64,000 nt of DNA from Macrocystis pyrifera (GCA_031763025.1 JASSKH010000029.1:1488001-1552000), one strand, 5' to 3'; shown: positions 1 through 12,174, numbered from the stretch's first letter. The notes: a model not told the origin generated them from the sequence alone. A program made the numbers and translations.

Positions 1-88
1 TCATACGTTTATTCCAAACCGGTACGCGTCTGCGCTGACGTTCTCTCTCTCTTGTGTGTCTTTCTCTCTTGTTTTTACGTGAACGAAG

Positions 89-2196
89 GTGGCCCAGCTG
101 ACGGCGGTCACGGAGTACATGGTGGTTTTGGAGGGGAACAGTAGGCCGCAAAACCAGGCCATCGCGCAGAACATCGAGGAGAAGATGATGGAGGCGCACA
201 ACCGAGAGCCCAAGACGCAGGTGACAAAACTGCACCCGACCAAGAGCATAGAAAAAAACACAGAGTTGAAGAAATCTACGTACTTCGCGATTTTTTTTCT
301 TGTTATTTTTTTGTGTATCGCTGTATGGAAGCCGTTTTTGTTTGTATATCGCTGTACGAAAGCCATTTTTTGTGTATATCGCTGCATGAAGGCCAAGGCC
401 ACTCGGGGATCAATAACAGGACCGATTGTTAGTATTTTCCGAGTCTTGCTTGTGTTGTTGTGTTCGCGTACGGTATGGACATATTATCGCGGACCAACCC
501 GACCAACCAAACGACCCAGCAAACCGACCGACCGACCAACCACCCAACCTATCAACCGACGACCCAACCAACGACCAATGTCACGGTGAATAAGGGGTGG
601 TGCCTTGTTTTCGTCAGGAGCGAACTAATACATGACGCGAAACATGACTTCGAAAGCGTTTTCCTTCGCGGGCAACCCGACCAAACATGTCCGTACCTGG
701 TACACACGTTCGTCGACGTGAAACACAAATACTTCTGCGAGCGCCCATAGTGATCAGGACCCAAAGTTCGCGCAATAACCTACATATTACAGCATTTTTA
801 CCCGGCATATCTGGTCTTGACTGCTAGGCTAAGTGAAAGCATCGTGTCAACCGGCCAAAAAAATGGTTTTCCTACCGTGTGGCATTTGCTTTGAAAAACG
901 AGGCCAACCAACCGACCCCCCGCCATCTTCATTTGAATGCCTCGCGCCGTCCAACCAAGGGTTCGCCGGAGAGCGGGTGGATCCTGCTCGATTACGGGGA
1001 CATGATCGTGCACATCATGACCCCCAAGAGCAGGAGCTACTACGACCTCGAGTCCTTCTGGGGCAACGGAACCCCGGTGCCACTCGAGGGCGTCTTGACG
1101 CCAAACGTCGCCCCCGCGGTTGTGGAGGTGGCGGAGGAGGTGGTGAGTCCAGGTTTTTTGTGTGTTTGGTTTCGTTCGTTTTGTTTGTTTCGTTTGTTTG
1201 TTTTGTCTGCTTGTTTTGTTTTGTTTTGTTTGTTTTTTGCTTTTTTACAAATTCTATACTCTTCGCGAAAATTCAAAGTCATCTGCTTATTTAACTTGAT
1301 TTTTACCCGTGGGTGGAAATTTGTCGACGATTTGTTTGGGTAGGTGAAACGGTATACTGTCGGGTTTTTACTTGACGCCGAAAGTAGAGGTGACGAGTTT
1401 TTTTGTTTGTGTGCTTGTTTGTTTTGCTTGATTCGCATGTTTGTACGTGTTTTGTTTGTTAGTTAGTTAGTTTGTTTGTGTGCATGTTCGTATCCTCGTT
1501 TTAGTTTTTTTTTTTTTGTGTCCTCAATTCAAGCCTTTCCGAAAACGAAGCAACGCCGTTTTTTTTTGCGTTGGCTAGATGATGAATGAACATCTAGAAT
1601 TAAATACAGGTACAGTAGTAGTATTGTAGTAGTCGTACGCATACGAAACGAGCAGTGATTGTTGGTGGATTTGGTGGTTGTGGAGCTTTTTATTCTTTTT
1701 TTTTTTTTTCAACTTATTCTCATTGGATTGGAGGTGGTGGAGGATGTGACGAGTATGTGTTTGTTGTTTTAGTAGTTTTTTTGATTTTTTTTTTTTTGCG
1801 GGAAACTTTCATGCCAGGCAACAAGTACCTTGCTTGGCTCAGTGGCCATCGGGAACGGCCAGCATACGGCGACACGGACCAACCGAACTTCCCCCCCTAT
1901 GTTTTTGGTACAAGCAAGGCCTGCCTGGCCCGTGAAAGCGCGGCGTGCTCGGCCCCGGCATGCGAGGTTCTATTGTCATGCTTTAGCGTACGAGTACGGC
2001 CATGCATGACATGAGTACCCCCCCCCCCCCTTCTTCAATGCGACGCACACCCCACACGTACAGCTTCTATCACCCCCCCCCCCCTCCCGCCCGGCCTCTT
2101 CTCCCTCCGTTGTTCACACCTGTTCCCCCCCTCCCCTCCCCCACCCCCGTTGTTTGTTTGCCTCCGGCATCTTTCCAGGACCCCTTCTGGTCTTAA
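89..2196 (+). CDS. RsfS/Iojap-type ribosomal silencing factor, C-terminal exons
   Basis: Three exons are proposed: 89-220, 960-1142 and 2179-2196. The first encodes a stretch with [20 protein letters not shown], matching the RsfS 'ltDYfVi..GnS..q..ai' block. The second has [17 protein letters not shown] followed by [11 protein letters not shown], the family's diagnostic 'WvllDyGdvvVHvf..e.R.fYdLE.lW' block. Splice sites are cag|gtgaca after exon 1, aag|ggt before exon 2, gtg|gtgagt after exon 2 and tttccag|gac before exon 3, all phase 0. Exon 3 would add only DPFWS and a stop. Known family role: RsfS binds ribosomal protein uL14 and blocks subunit joining when translation should be slowed; eukaryotic members act in plastids or mitochondria. 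The pyrimidine-rich run at 40-88 is the end of an upstream intron, so the N-terminus and any transit peptide lie left of the window. The family call is firm; the 18-nt last exon is less so. Confidence 0.8.
1143..2178 (+). other. Intron of the RsfS/Iojap gene (proposed)
   Basis: This is the 1,036-bp interval between gtgagtcc and the acceptor at 2,178. It is rich in TTTG/GTTT runs, poly-T and, near its end, C-tracts at about 2,017-2,030 and 2,072-2,082. No other coding exon was recognised in it. Confidence 0.45.
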
Positions 2197-2618
2197 CTCC
2201 CTTCTCCAGGGTGGGAGTCGTGCCCATCAGTATGCCCCTTCGTTTTCTATGTCACTCGCGCTGTGGCAGCGCCTGGTAGTATCACAGGAGCGACTTGCGG
2301 TAGTATCACCACTCTGTCCTTCAATGTGAGGACAGTTCGTGTACTGATGTTCAATCCAAGCGGTCATTATATCTTGGGGACAGTGTGGTGTTTGGGTCCG
2401 TCGTTGGTTCTGATTCAACGAAAATATTCATGTTAATACGTACCCCCCCCCCCTTTTAATAGTGCCCCCCCCCCCCGCCCCCCCGTTAATAATGCCGCGG
2501 GGTTTCTGGCGTTGGCGTAATGCTTGCTTGGCAAGAAGAGAAAAAATGGCCGTGTTTTGTTGCGGTGTTCTAATCTTGTTGCAGGTTTGAATTGCGTTGC
2601 GGCAGCGGCGGCAGCGGT

Positions 2619-2650
<32 letters not shown>

Positions 2651-3427
2651 CAGCAAAAAGCACCAGCTGTGCGTAGCAGTAGTAGTACAAGCAGGTGTGG
2701 CTGTTGCAGCAGTAGCAGCAGCAGCAGCAGCGATGCGTACCTACCCGGCATCTGTTTCGTCGATCGTGAAAGTCGATATCGCCGCCTGGGTGAGGCGACG
2801 AACCAGGGGCCTTTTCGGCTACTACGGCTGCACGAGGGTTTCGTTAAGAAAAAGGCGTTTACGATGACGGGGGGAGTAGAGTACTCGAGGATGCCTAAAC
2901 GAGTGCACGCTTAAAAGGGATCTATAACCGTTTTTCATGGCCATTTTGGGCTACTACTGTACGATGAAAAGGGAGAGGGAACGTGACGATGAAAAGTGTC
3001 GAGTATGCAGCACCGACCGCATTCTGCTTGGTTGAGAGAAGACTACATCTGGTGTCCCGAGAGGCAGTCCGAGATGTGATGTGATGTGAGCCAATTCAAC
3101 GAAATGAGTCGTACCATACGATTCGGGCGCGACATACTCCTTGCTACTCGTATCGCCACTTCTGCTGTCGCTCACACAACTGTCGAAGTTGTCGAAACGT
3201 ATCATGTTTTGGGTCGACATCTCTGCGCCCCACCCCTAAAAAGGTTTTATAGTGGGATGCCGGCTTTAGTATCTTCCGTTTCGAGACTATTCTGGAGATA
3301 GGACCAGGTAAATCGATTTTTGTTGCCTCGTGAAGAAAGTACTTGGAGTTAGTTTGGCAAGTAGCCACAGATAGAAGACCTACGAGCTGGTTCCAGAACA
3401 AGCTGGTTCCAGAACAAAGGAGGGCTT
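2197..3427. repeat. Intergenic DNA with C-tracts and CAG/AGC triplet tracts
   Basis: Poly-C runs lie near 2,442-2,452 and 2,466-2,477. AGC-type triplet tracts lie at about 2,612-2,655 and 2,698-2,731; these produce serine-, alanine- or leucine-rich open frames that are not evidence of genes. A 17-bp tandem duplication (gctggttccagaacaa) sits at 3,385-3,420. No gene was recognised. Confidence 0.6.
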
Positions 3428-4155
3428 TTCGCGGGTCAGGTCAAACTTCACGGGTCGGGGCCAGACCCGGCCAGCGAGATGTTGGAACCCTCCTGACTCG
3501 ACCCGACCCGACCCGCCAGATTCCGAGTGATTGCGAGCGACCCGTGAGATACGGGTCATATCGCGGGTCGGGTCATCTCAACCCACGAGACCATTTCTCT
3601 CGGCCCGCGGGTTCGACCTGCGCATCCGGCAATTGGGTCGATAGTTCAAACAACAATATTCAGTTTTGTACCCGAGGTGATACTTGGCCTGGCCGCTGTG
3701 GATATCGATGGATGCCTACATGCGCAAGTATAGATTTGGCGGTGTTTTAATGAATATGATACCAAAGTAGTATGCAGCGCTGGCACGAGAGTACGAGCCT
3801 TTGGGCAGCATGCGGGAATCGTTTGTGGTGTCGGATCCGCGGGTCCGACCCGCGGGTCAGCAAAAAAAGACTTGCGGGTCATGTTGGCCCGACCCACGAG
3901 TGGCCCGTTTCTCGCGGGTCATGACCTGACCAGACCCGTGAGCTTCTCCCCACTGCCTGACTCAACGCGACCCAACGTTGGAGGTTTGAAAAGCTTTTGA
4001 CACGACTCGACCCAACCCGTAAAAATAATAAACAAAAGAGGACCCGACCTCACCCGGCCCGCGAGACTAGAGAACCTCTTGACCCGAACCGACCCGAACC
4101 GACCCGAACAGTGGCATTTTTAGCACTCCCTGACCCCACCCGGGGATCGGGTCAT
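3428..4155. repeat. GACCCG/CGGGTC-rich block
   Basis: About 730 bp in which GACCC and GGGTC motifs recur dozens of times in both orientations, often as head-to-tail CGACCCGACCCG and its complement. The two orientations could pair into long hairpins. The motif is almost absent from flanking DNA. No coding signal is recognised; open frames across it are Arg/Pro-rich by composition. Confidence 0.65.
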
Positions 4156-5052
4156 GCCCGCGAACAATCCTGGAACAAGAGTGACATTTGGCCTTCGGAC
4201 AAAAAAACGTTGAATACACTGAAACTAAAAACATGTCGGGGCCACATCGGTGAAGCTGGCTTTGGCCTGCGGGCTGCGGGCTGTAGTTCGTGATTTTTTG
4301 GGAATCGTTCGTATTTGTTGGGGAGGACGCGTTGTTGCACCAGAAAGGGAGACTTGGGCTCGAACAGTAGAAAAATCCATGTAATTCATATTCAAAGGCC
4401 ATTAATCGCTCCATCGGTCGAATCATTCGACGCTATAGACGAGATAACACGATCGCATCAAGAAGGACGAGAGATGTCTGCGACGCTTGTATTCTTCTGC
4501 GAGCGGTACAGGGCTGTTCCAAGAAACGCCTACTGTCAGAGCACTAGAACCAAGGTATAGAACCCTTCTGAAACCCTACGGAACCTATTTTACCTATATG
4601 GGAATCACTTCTGCGCCGTATTTTTTCAGAGGTTAAAATCGAGCTTGTGGAAGGATTGCTCTGCATGTCTAAACGAAACGTCAGGTCGTTGGTCTTCATT
4701 ATATCTACCAGGTTAAATTTGTTTTCGTCCGTGATTTTCAGTCGAACTTCTCGAAAAATCCACAAATGCTCGTTAAAATGGTACAAAAAAATGCACTTTT
4801 TCAACAAAGGCCTTCGAGACGTTCAACTAAAAGGGCGTAAAGAACAACCCTGCTAATGTTTTGTTTTGTTTTCCAGAAACTCATGGCGCCCCCCCCCCCC
4901 CGACCGTCGCTGGAACCTGCTCGCATTCGAGGAGATATAATGCGTTGTTCATTGGGTTGTCATGGGGTGGTCTTGAAATGGGTACGTACTCCACTGCGCT
5001 GTCACTGCAATTGATACCTAGAGCACGAAAGGAGGCACCGGGTGTACTCGTT
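4156..5052. other. Unassigned intergenic DNA
   Basis: No recognisable gene, RNA or transposon end was found. A short C-tract lies at about 4,889-4,900. The open frames here have no recognisable domain. Confidence 0.4.
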
Positions 5053-5148
5053 ATCATGCATGGCCGTAGTCGTATGACCATAGACCCTCGCATCCCTACA
5101 ATGCCGAGACGGAGCACGTCGGGTTTTCACCGACCAGGGACGACAGGG
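5053..5148 (+). repeat. Dispersed repeat family A, copy 1
   Basis: The core reads gccgtagtcgtatgacca, then ctcgcatccctacaatg, then ggttttcaccgaccagg. The same ordered blocks recur at 52,913-53,000 and 57,183-57,266, with more diverged cores at 55,938-55,986 and 56,414-56,457. No coding content is seen. Confidence 0.7.
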
Positions 5149-5331
5149 GTGGTAGTACGTAATGACAAGTTCTGGCCAAATCAGTTCCAACTGTCACTGG
5201 GACTCATACTACGAGACAAGGGGTACATAGCACCTAAACATTCGGAGGCCTCTCCAAAACTGTGAGGAGCCTCCACACCTCATCGACACTACTGATGTTT
5301 GAACAAAAATAGGCACAGGTTTATACTCTTT

Positions 5332-5411
5332 TGGGATCGCAGTCCCGTTCCGGGCACAAACCGCTCAAACTCCTGAGCAAATTTTGTCCCCGAAACGGGA
5401 CTGGGGTCCCA
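5332..5411. mobile_element. Short hairpin element, GTCCCGTTT family, copy 1
   Basis: An 80-bp imperfect palindrome: 5,332-5,362 pairs with 5,382-5,411. The arm contains gcagtcccgtt and then a GGGCACAAA/GGGGACAAA block, with CGCTCAAAC in the centre. Related palindromes occur at 47,663-47,757 and 50,789-50,853 and a half-copy near 52,728-52,757. This fits a very short MITE-like element. Confidence 0.55.
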
Positions 5412-5618
5412 AAAAAGGGTTTCTCAAATCTGATAAGCAGTCCCCTGTGGCCTACAGGTGCTGACCGAAAACGTGGTGTTGTGCAACACACAAGTGCGTG
5501 TTCGGGCGTGGTTGGTCTTCAGTCAGAAATGCTTCCGGACAAAACGTTCCATACCTATTGTCGTAGCAGCACGCGTATGACACGGGGGGGTCCTCAACTA
5601 TACTGACGATACACGTAG

Positions 5619-5727
5619 TATTACGGGGGACCATAGTAAATAGGACCTACTGTATACACAAAAACCTATATATTTATCAATTTTTGACAACAATATTTGG
5701 TCCTATTTGCTATGGTCTCCCTAAATA
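5619..5727. mobile_element. 109-bp hairpin MITE, TATTACGGGGGACC family, copy 1
   Basis: The ends are imperfect inverted repeats of about 29 bp (left begins tattacgggggaccatag; the right end is its near complement). The internal block aaaacctatatatttatc is shared with the other copies. An equal-length copy lies at 56,561-56,669, a 123-bp copy at 47,137-47,259 and a longer relative at 46,091-46,586. It codes for nothing, as expected of a MITE. Confidence 0.75.
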
Positions 5728-6540
5728 GGCAGGAGGGGTGTAACACCCTGCAGAATATTTTTTTCCGAGGCTATTATTCGCTGGAGGAGCCCCACGATGC
5801 CTCATCCAGAAACTGGCTTTTGATAGATAAAAAAAACTTGTATGAAGGCTTGAGGCTTAGTCTCGTCATGAACAATCCCCATGGCCTACATACAGAAGTA
5901 GGTGTGTGTTTTTCTGAGGCAATGCTGGAGGAGCTGCACCATGCCTCACCCCAAAACAGGATCTTGATAATAAATATTTTTTTAAGGCTTGAGGATTAGC
6001 CTCGTGACGAACAATCCCCAAAGCCGACAGCAGGTGTACAAACGAATATAGCATTGCAACACAATCAATCGGGATGATATCGGGTAGAGTCAGTTCCTCC
6101 GCTTGCGAGCTCTCCGTAAACCAGAAGACGTTCGACCCAAAAGCGACAACTCGATCGTGCCAGCACGCGTCGAACTACAGTAGTACCACCCAATATCGGT
6201 GCAATCTCACCTAGTGCTCTACCATACCCTGTTACTCAATCGGTATATTTCCCATATACCCTGGAGCCCGGTATATGCCAATGGTATGCGCAGTGCCGAA
6301 GGCGGCACGGCGCGGTGCGGGGTGGGGCCGTTTCGCCCGCCGCACAGGCGGAAATTGGTCCGGGTCTTCCCCGGAACAGTATGTGGGAAGAGGTTTCCGT
6401 TTGCTTTCCGCGGGATGGAAGTGGGACGGGACCGTGGGACACCCTTTAGCTGACTGGGTGGGACTAGAATACACTAATTTTCGGCGGTACGGGACGGGAG
6501 GTGATCGGTGAGCGAGTGGCGAATAAGTCGGGGACATAGT
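5728..6540. other. Unassigned DNA with an internal duplication
   Basis: Two related ~130-bp segments, about 5,755-5,880 and 5,905-6,020, share blocks such as ggaggagc.cca.atgcctca and cttgagg.ttag.ctcgt. No gene was recognised in the rest. Confidence 0.45.
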
Positions 6541-6745
6541 CGGATGTTATGCGAGTACAATATTTCTTGGTGGGACGGGACGGGATGGGATATTATGAGA
6601 GTACATTATTCCTTGAAGGGACGAGACGGGACGGGACGGGACGGGACGGGATATTATGAGAGTACATTATTCCTTGAAGGGACGAGACGGGACGGGATAT
6701 TATGAGAGTACATTATTCCTTGGAGGGACGAGACGGGACGGGAAA
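6541..6745. repeat. Minisatellite with GGGAC runs
   Basis: Three to four head-to-tail units of roughly 50-65 bp. Each has a gatattatgagagtacatt block, a ttcctt.gaagggacgagac block and a variable number of GGGAC pentamers. Unit-length variation comes from the pentamer count. Confidence 0.8.
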
Positions 6746-8740
6746 CGATATGGGAGTTCCACGGCGGTAATAGATCGGGAAATCCGTCAAAATGTCGTCG
6801 GGAATACGAAATGGGAGTATGTAGAAAAATAACTACATGCGTACCTGGTACACGACATCACCCGTCGTTCGTACACACTTCTCTAGCATTGTACACTCTC
6901 CGCGTATCGAGCACGGAGTTCGTATTATTTATCGTAATATGACCCCCCTCGACTGGAAGTAGTAAATACTTAAATAATTTCGTTCGCCTTCCAACACTTC
7001 GCAGGGCAATTTTCATTCAGGATGAAAAAGCTGATACAGTTCGTCGAACAACCACAAACATCATCCAATCAATGTTGCTTCCCTGCGTGTACTCAGTTGG
7101 ATACCAGGCACGCATCTCCACCCTTTACCACATGGCTGTACCCGCTATGATATCACCAGTGGGATATCCAAAGCAACATCTATTCTCCGTGCGTCCTATT
7201 CTGCATCTACATGCCACTCCCACGCCATGGGAAAGTAATTCGTCATCCTCCTCCCTTATCCCCCTGGCGGCCTGGTAGTCTCGCAGGGTGAGCTTGTATC
7301 TCATCTCTGCATCCGGCCCGAGATCGCGACCTGGATGACCACCAATAATATCTGAAAAACGTACTCTTTGCAAGCGCTCTGTCTGGACAAGGGTTCCCCT
7401 CGTCCGTTCCTCAGGCGGTACTTGCCGCCAGCTGGTCGATCAGCTCGCGCCTTTCCTTTCCGAGGCGGCCAAAGCTTCCACCGCAAGGGTAACGAACGTA
7501 TCGCTGCGCTCGTCGAAAAACACCTGTCCTGAACGAGCGAAGTCATTGCGCTTTCGCGCCTCAGAAGTGGAAGTAGCTGAGTCGTTAAAACAAAACGCTG
7601 CCGGCCCGCATGTGGACCCTCGCTTGGGCGTCTGCGTGGGGTAGAGGAGTATCGCTTTGCTGCAGTACTCTGGCGGCGTAGCGTCTCGGAGGCCTCGCCT
7701 CTCGATCACTCTATCCATGCGGAGGTTCCTGTTGCCGTCGAAGGGTGCCGTTTTCCACTTGATGGCAGATGTACAACCGCTTGAAGGTCCGAGACGGCGC
7801 GTGGACTGATGCTGGATCACCTGCGCGTCTGATCGGTAGCATGTGCGTGCGTGACGCGAGTTGACATCGGTCACTTAACAGCAGGGACACCTCGCCGTCA
7901 AGGGCTCCTCCATCCCCAGGAAGCACTGTCCCATTGACGCGAGCTCCGAAGCGAGTATGATTCGTGCCGGCTCCATAGGCCTCGCCCTCAAACAGTCGAC
8001 AGCGCCTAGTTCTGATAGCCTCCGTCCTCGAGCCTTGGCAAGATCTCTAGTTTCATTCCCCCCGAATACGTCGTTCGAGTCGGTGGGTCTGCTGCCTCGG
8101 AAAGCTGGTCCAGAGACGACGTACGGGTGGCGCAGCACCCGGTTCATCCGCCGCCCTAGCTTGTGCTGCGCCTTGTGAGAGCTGATCGTTTCGACGTCGC
8201 GTGCCGGCTACACCTCCACATCAGACTTATCTGAAGCGCCATCCTCGTTCGTGCAGAACACCCTGTACGGCCGGATTTCCGGTACCACGTTCGGCGCTGT
8301 CTCCACCGATGCCCCATATGAGTCAGCGCAAATCAACCAAGGTCGCTTGCGCTTATAGAGCTACCGATACGAGGAGCTTCCTACTATTTTGTATTTCCTG
8401 GATTTCTAGGGCCTGAGGACACGTTCGGACGTTGTTAACGTATTAGTATGTCGGGCTACAGGTAAATTAACCGGTTGCCCACAACGATCACCCCCTCCCA
8501 GGAACAGCGGGTTGGTTTTACTCAAGTCGGCCGGATATTTGCGTCGACGTGTCAATCGTCAACTGGTTGGGTTATCACGTACAATATCTTGGGATACAGT
8601 GTGAGGAATGGTGAGCTTCGACAAGGGGAAGTTAACGTCTTTGTCACTAAAGGACTATGATGGTGGGTGGTGGGAGAATGGAGCTCGTGAGCCTCAAAAT
8701 AGTGATCAACCGCCGTTGCCACGTACTAGTGATAAAGTAT
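6746..8740. other. Unassigned region with coding-like minus-strand segments
   Basis: From about 7,125 to 8,147 the minus strand carries overlapping open frames in different phases, the longest (7,440-7,874) of 144 codons. Base composition is higher in GC than the flanks. No domain was recognised. It may be a decayed transposon or gene, or an intron-split gene whose exons could not be delimited. Confidence 0.3.
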
Positions 8741-9000
8741 TTTTATTGCCCTCGACGGAATGAATTCGAGAGCCGTCCTCAGTTTGTGTGTGCACTTTTT
8801 TAGTATGACGCTGCAGCGGGAGTTGGCGGGAGCGACGAGGGAGATCAGTCAGCACCGAACTAGATGGCATCCCAGCAGCAGATGGGTCTTGAATCAGATC
8901 AAACGTCTGCGCGCCTCACTATAAATACTCGTGTGGTCGTACGGAGGCGGGGATATGGGGCACAGTACTCACCGTCGTGGTTCGGGAGGGGCATTCGTTT
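8741..9000 (+). repeat. Dispersed ~270-bp repeat family B, copy 1
   Basis: Begins ttgccctcgacggaatg and contains gcgacgagggagatcagtc, a ...actataaatactcgtgtgg block and cgtggttcgggaggggc. The same order of blocks recurs at 10,392-10,665, 11,728-11,985 and 12,002-12,169. This copy is the most diverged. Confidence 0.55.
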
Positions 9001-9742
9001 ATCGGTGGTCCTCGCGTACTATCTTACAGTCCTTTCGTTTTAGGTTTTTATTCGAAGAGTCCTCCCACAGCAGCAGGAGTTGCACGTTTAGGGCCAAACG
9101 TTTGCAAATTTAATACTGTAGTATACTTGTTTTAGGAGTACTAGTAGCGCATAGAAATGTTAGTCGGGTTACGTGAACGAATTTCATCGAAGTACTGTTT
9201 CGGGCGTCTCATGTGAGCAGCTAAAACATTCGGCTGCGCTCCTACCGTTGGATGCCTCCATCTCACTTTCACAGTCCAGTTTCTGGACAAGCCGTGGTCA
9301 CAGGTACCTGGTCAGGTGTAGTGGTCGATTCTCCCCCCCCGAGCGTATGTGCTTTCATGTTTATCGCGCTGAGGGTTCAGCAATCCCGACTGCTCCTCGA
9401 TTTTCATCGGCTGTCGTTAATGTTGCCAACTCGTCAAGAATCTCGCGCTTTCCGCAAGTCAATTTTGCGCCGAAGAAAAAGGTGATCTTGAGGACAGATA
9501 TTGGTTGTTCACCTTTGTCTCTTTGGATTGATTGCGATTCGCGGTTATGAACCCACAGGGTGAGAGAACGAGGGGAAAACGTTCCCATTATCCCAAGAGA
9601 GGTACCTCCGCCGGGATTGTCCCTCATTTTATACGTCGAGACGATGGAAGGCCTTTACGGACGGCTTTCCCGCCATCTCACACGACACAGCCTATGCACG
9701 GTTGTGCGAAGAAGCACGCACGATGCTTTGATACGAAGCAAA

Positions 9743-10200
9743 CGACAGGTTAAATGACAGGAGATCGCTGTACTGCACAGAGAAGCAATAGCCGTAAAAG
9801 CGAAATAGAATAATCCGCCAGGAGGAGGTCGTGGTCCCCAACAAGCGGTTCCGCAACAAAGCGGCACTTCCACGTGTTTTCTGTTTGTCGATACTCTGGC
9901 CACGGTGTCGGTTGTGCAATGAACAATATGTGAAACAGGCCCGACGGTTACAAAGTAGTTGACAGACAAGTGGACAGGAGGTCTCTGTACCACGCAGAGG
10001 ATCGAAAAAGCCACAAACGTTAGAGTTCACCACGGAAAAAAAAAAAGCATGTGAAACACGCACGACGGTTACCAAGTAGTCGACAGACGAGCGCAGAGCA
10101 GATAGATCCCTGTATCGCGCAGAGGATCGAAAAAGCAAAATATGAGGTCCCCAACACGCAGCTGCGCCGCGACAGGAGATCTCGGGTCTCCCGTCTGTCT
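9743..10200 (+). repeat. Short tandem/dispersed units with CTGTA..GCGCAGAGGATCG
   Basis: Three related units. Two adjacent ones about 120 bp apart start atgtgaaacaggcccgacgg (near 9,929) and atgtgaaacacgcacgacgg (near 10,049) and continue through agt.gacagac.ag to cgcagaggatcgaaaaagc. A third, less complete unit precedes them near 9,755-9,800. A related fragment occurs near 20,340-20,390. The open frames here have no recognised domain. Confidence 0.5.
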
Positions 10201-10391
10201 TGGACACAGAGTGTTCTTACTGCCGAACCACGACGGGCGCCGCTCGTGCTGTCTGAGATTTGAATATTTTGAAGTTGTTGATGATAGTGTTTTTTGTCTC
10301 GAAGCTCATGTTGGAATTTTCGTGAAAACGTCTGACGTCGCAAATGGCTGCTCGTTTTAAGAGCTCCTCGGAACAGGCCAGATATAGAGTA

Positions 10392-10665
10392 TTGTTATTG
10401 TTTTTCACCCGCGATGAAAGGCATTCGAGCGCTGTTCTTAGTATGCTTGTCGTTTGTTTCCGTGAAGTCGCAGTTAGTTGGAGTTGGTGCGAGTGTCGAG
10501 AGAGACCAGTCGGCACCGGCATAGACGGCACCCCAGCAGGCGGGGTTTGGCTGAGACTGGGCGACTGCGTGCTGGATATCGGTGCTACTCGTGGTCGTAC
10601 AGGGAGGGGATGTGGGATATTCATTTCAGTTCGTGAAGGGCATTCAACATCCTAAAACATTTCTG
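10392..10665 (+). repeat. Dispersed repeat family B, copy 2
   Basis: Shares with copies 3 and 4 the blocks gcattcgagcgctgttct, a gag.gagaccagtc.gcacc.g block, ggatatcggtgctactcgtgg and gaagggcattcaacatcct. Its uninterrupted ggatatcgg segment shows the arrangement that existed before the copia insertion in copy 4. Confidence 0.65.
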
Positions 10666-11727
10666 CTCCGTGTTGTTGGTAGTGATGCAGTAGACTCTTC
10701 CACAGCCTACTATTCTTAGAAGAGTGGGAATGACCAAGTTGTCAGATCTACGGCAGTGGTCAAGTACCTAAGTGCATTAAGCTACTGCGTTGGCGGTTGT
10801 TGTTTTGTCATGGATGTGTTGTCGTCGTCCTCAGTCATATAGTACTAACGACAGATAGATGTCCCGCCGTCTGGACCGGAACAGGCGACAGGTGCTGCCA
10901 GTCGGCAGAGACTCCGGGTACACAAACAAGGGACGACCCCGGGGAAAGAGGTCATGGAGCAACAGTTCGGCTTCAAATGTAGTGTTACCAGCCGCAGGGC
11001 ACCACAGCGGGACGAACACCTGCAATAGCACTAACAGGATTGGGATCGATTCCATCGATACAATCGGGCTTTTTAGTGCTACTTGAGCGACGCGCGTCAC
11101 AGCGCGGAAACCATTTGTACAACTACTACAACTTCTTGACTGGCGAGCTTGTCTCTGTCTAGAATAAGACATGGACACAGTATTTCGTGTTCACGGGTGT
11201 AAATAGCAGTTAAGTGTGAGAACACACAGACCCACACCGTATACCAGGCGGTGAGTGGGGCCAAGTAGCCCTATGTTTCTTTACCGCGTGAAATAAACAA
11301 CAACGAATTGCACATACAACAATTTGACACACGCACGAGTCGACGATACGAGGAAAGCGAATGGCTCGAGCTACAGCACACTTCTCGCGCGAATGCCTAC
11401 ATTACGAGGGTTAGAAGTTGAACTGGGTCGAGGGTCAGCCCTGCTGTGCCACTGCTCTGATTGCAAGGCACATCGAAGACAGGAAACGCGCCTGTTGAAC
11501 TGGGTCGAGGGCAAGCCTTGCTGCGCTACAGTGACTGTTCTGGCTGCCTGAGGCACAGGCGGTAAATGCCCGCGTTGAACTGGTTCGAGGGCTAGCCCTG
11601 CTGTACTACCGTTGTGACTGCCAGGCTAAGGCAGGATTTGAGTTTGCTTGTGATTGCGGACGGGCAGACAGCCAGACAGACATATTTGCATTAAAAAAAA
11701 TAGAGACTCGGTTTTACAAACTGGGAA

Positions 11728-12169
11728 TTGCCCTCGATGAAATGCTTTCGAACGCTGTCTCAGTTTTTGCTTCTCTTTTTTTGTGATGCCGCAGTTGTTG
11801 TTGGTGAAAGTGGCGAGAGAGACTAGTCTGCACCGGTACAGACGACAGGAGTTTGGCTCAATACTGAGCGTTTGCATGCTGGCTATCGGTATACTGCTCA
11901 TGGTCATATGGACGGGGATATGGGACTTTCGTCGTGGCTCGGAAAGGGCATTCAACATCCTGTTGTACCTACATTTCTGCTTCGAGTTATTGGTATTGTT
12001 GTTGCCCTCGATGAAATAATGCATTCGAGCGCTGTTCTCAGTTTGCTTGTCTCTTTTTTTGTGAAGGCGCAGGTGGAGTTGTTTAGAGTGACGGCAGAGG
12101 CCAGTCGGGACCAGCACAGACGGAACCCCAGAGTGCTGTGTTTGGCTTAGGCAGGGCGTCTACTTGTGG
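11728..12169 (+). repeat. Dispersed repeat family B, copies 3 and 4 in tandem
   Basis: Copy 3 runs about 11,728-11,985 and copy 4 starts at 12,002 with the same ttgccctcgatgaaat block. Copy 4 is cut by the copia element and resumes after it at 20,082 (ctatcggtaccac, then gcggggacatatat). Confidence 0.7.
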
Positions 12170-12174
12170 ACTAA

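Noticed and set aside
1-402. Minus-strand open frame with hydrophobic segments at the left edge
   Set aside because: It is antisense to the RsfS exon and its intron.
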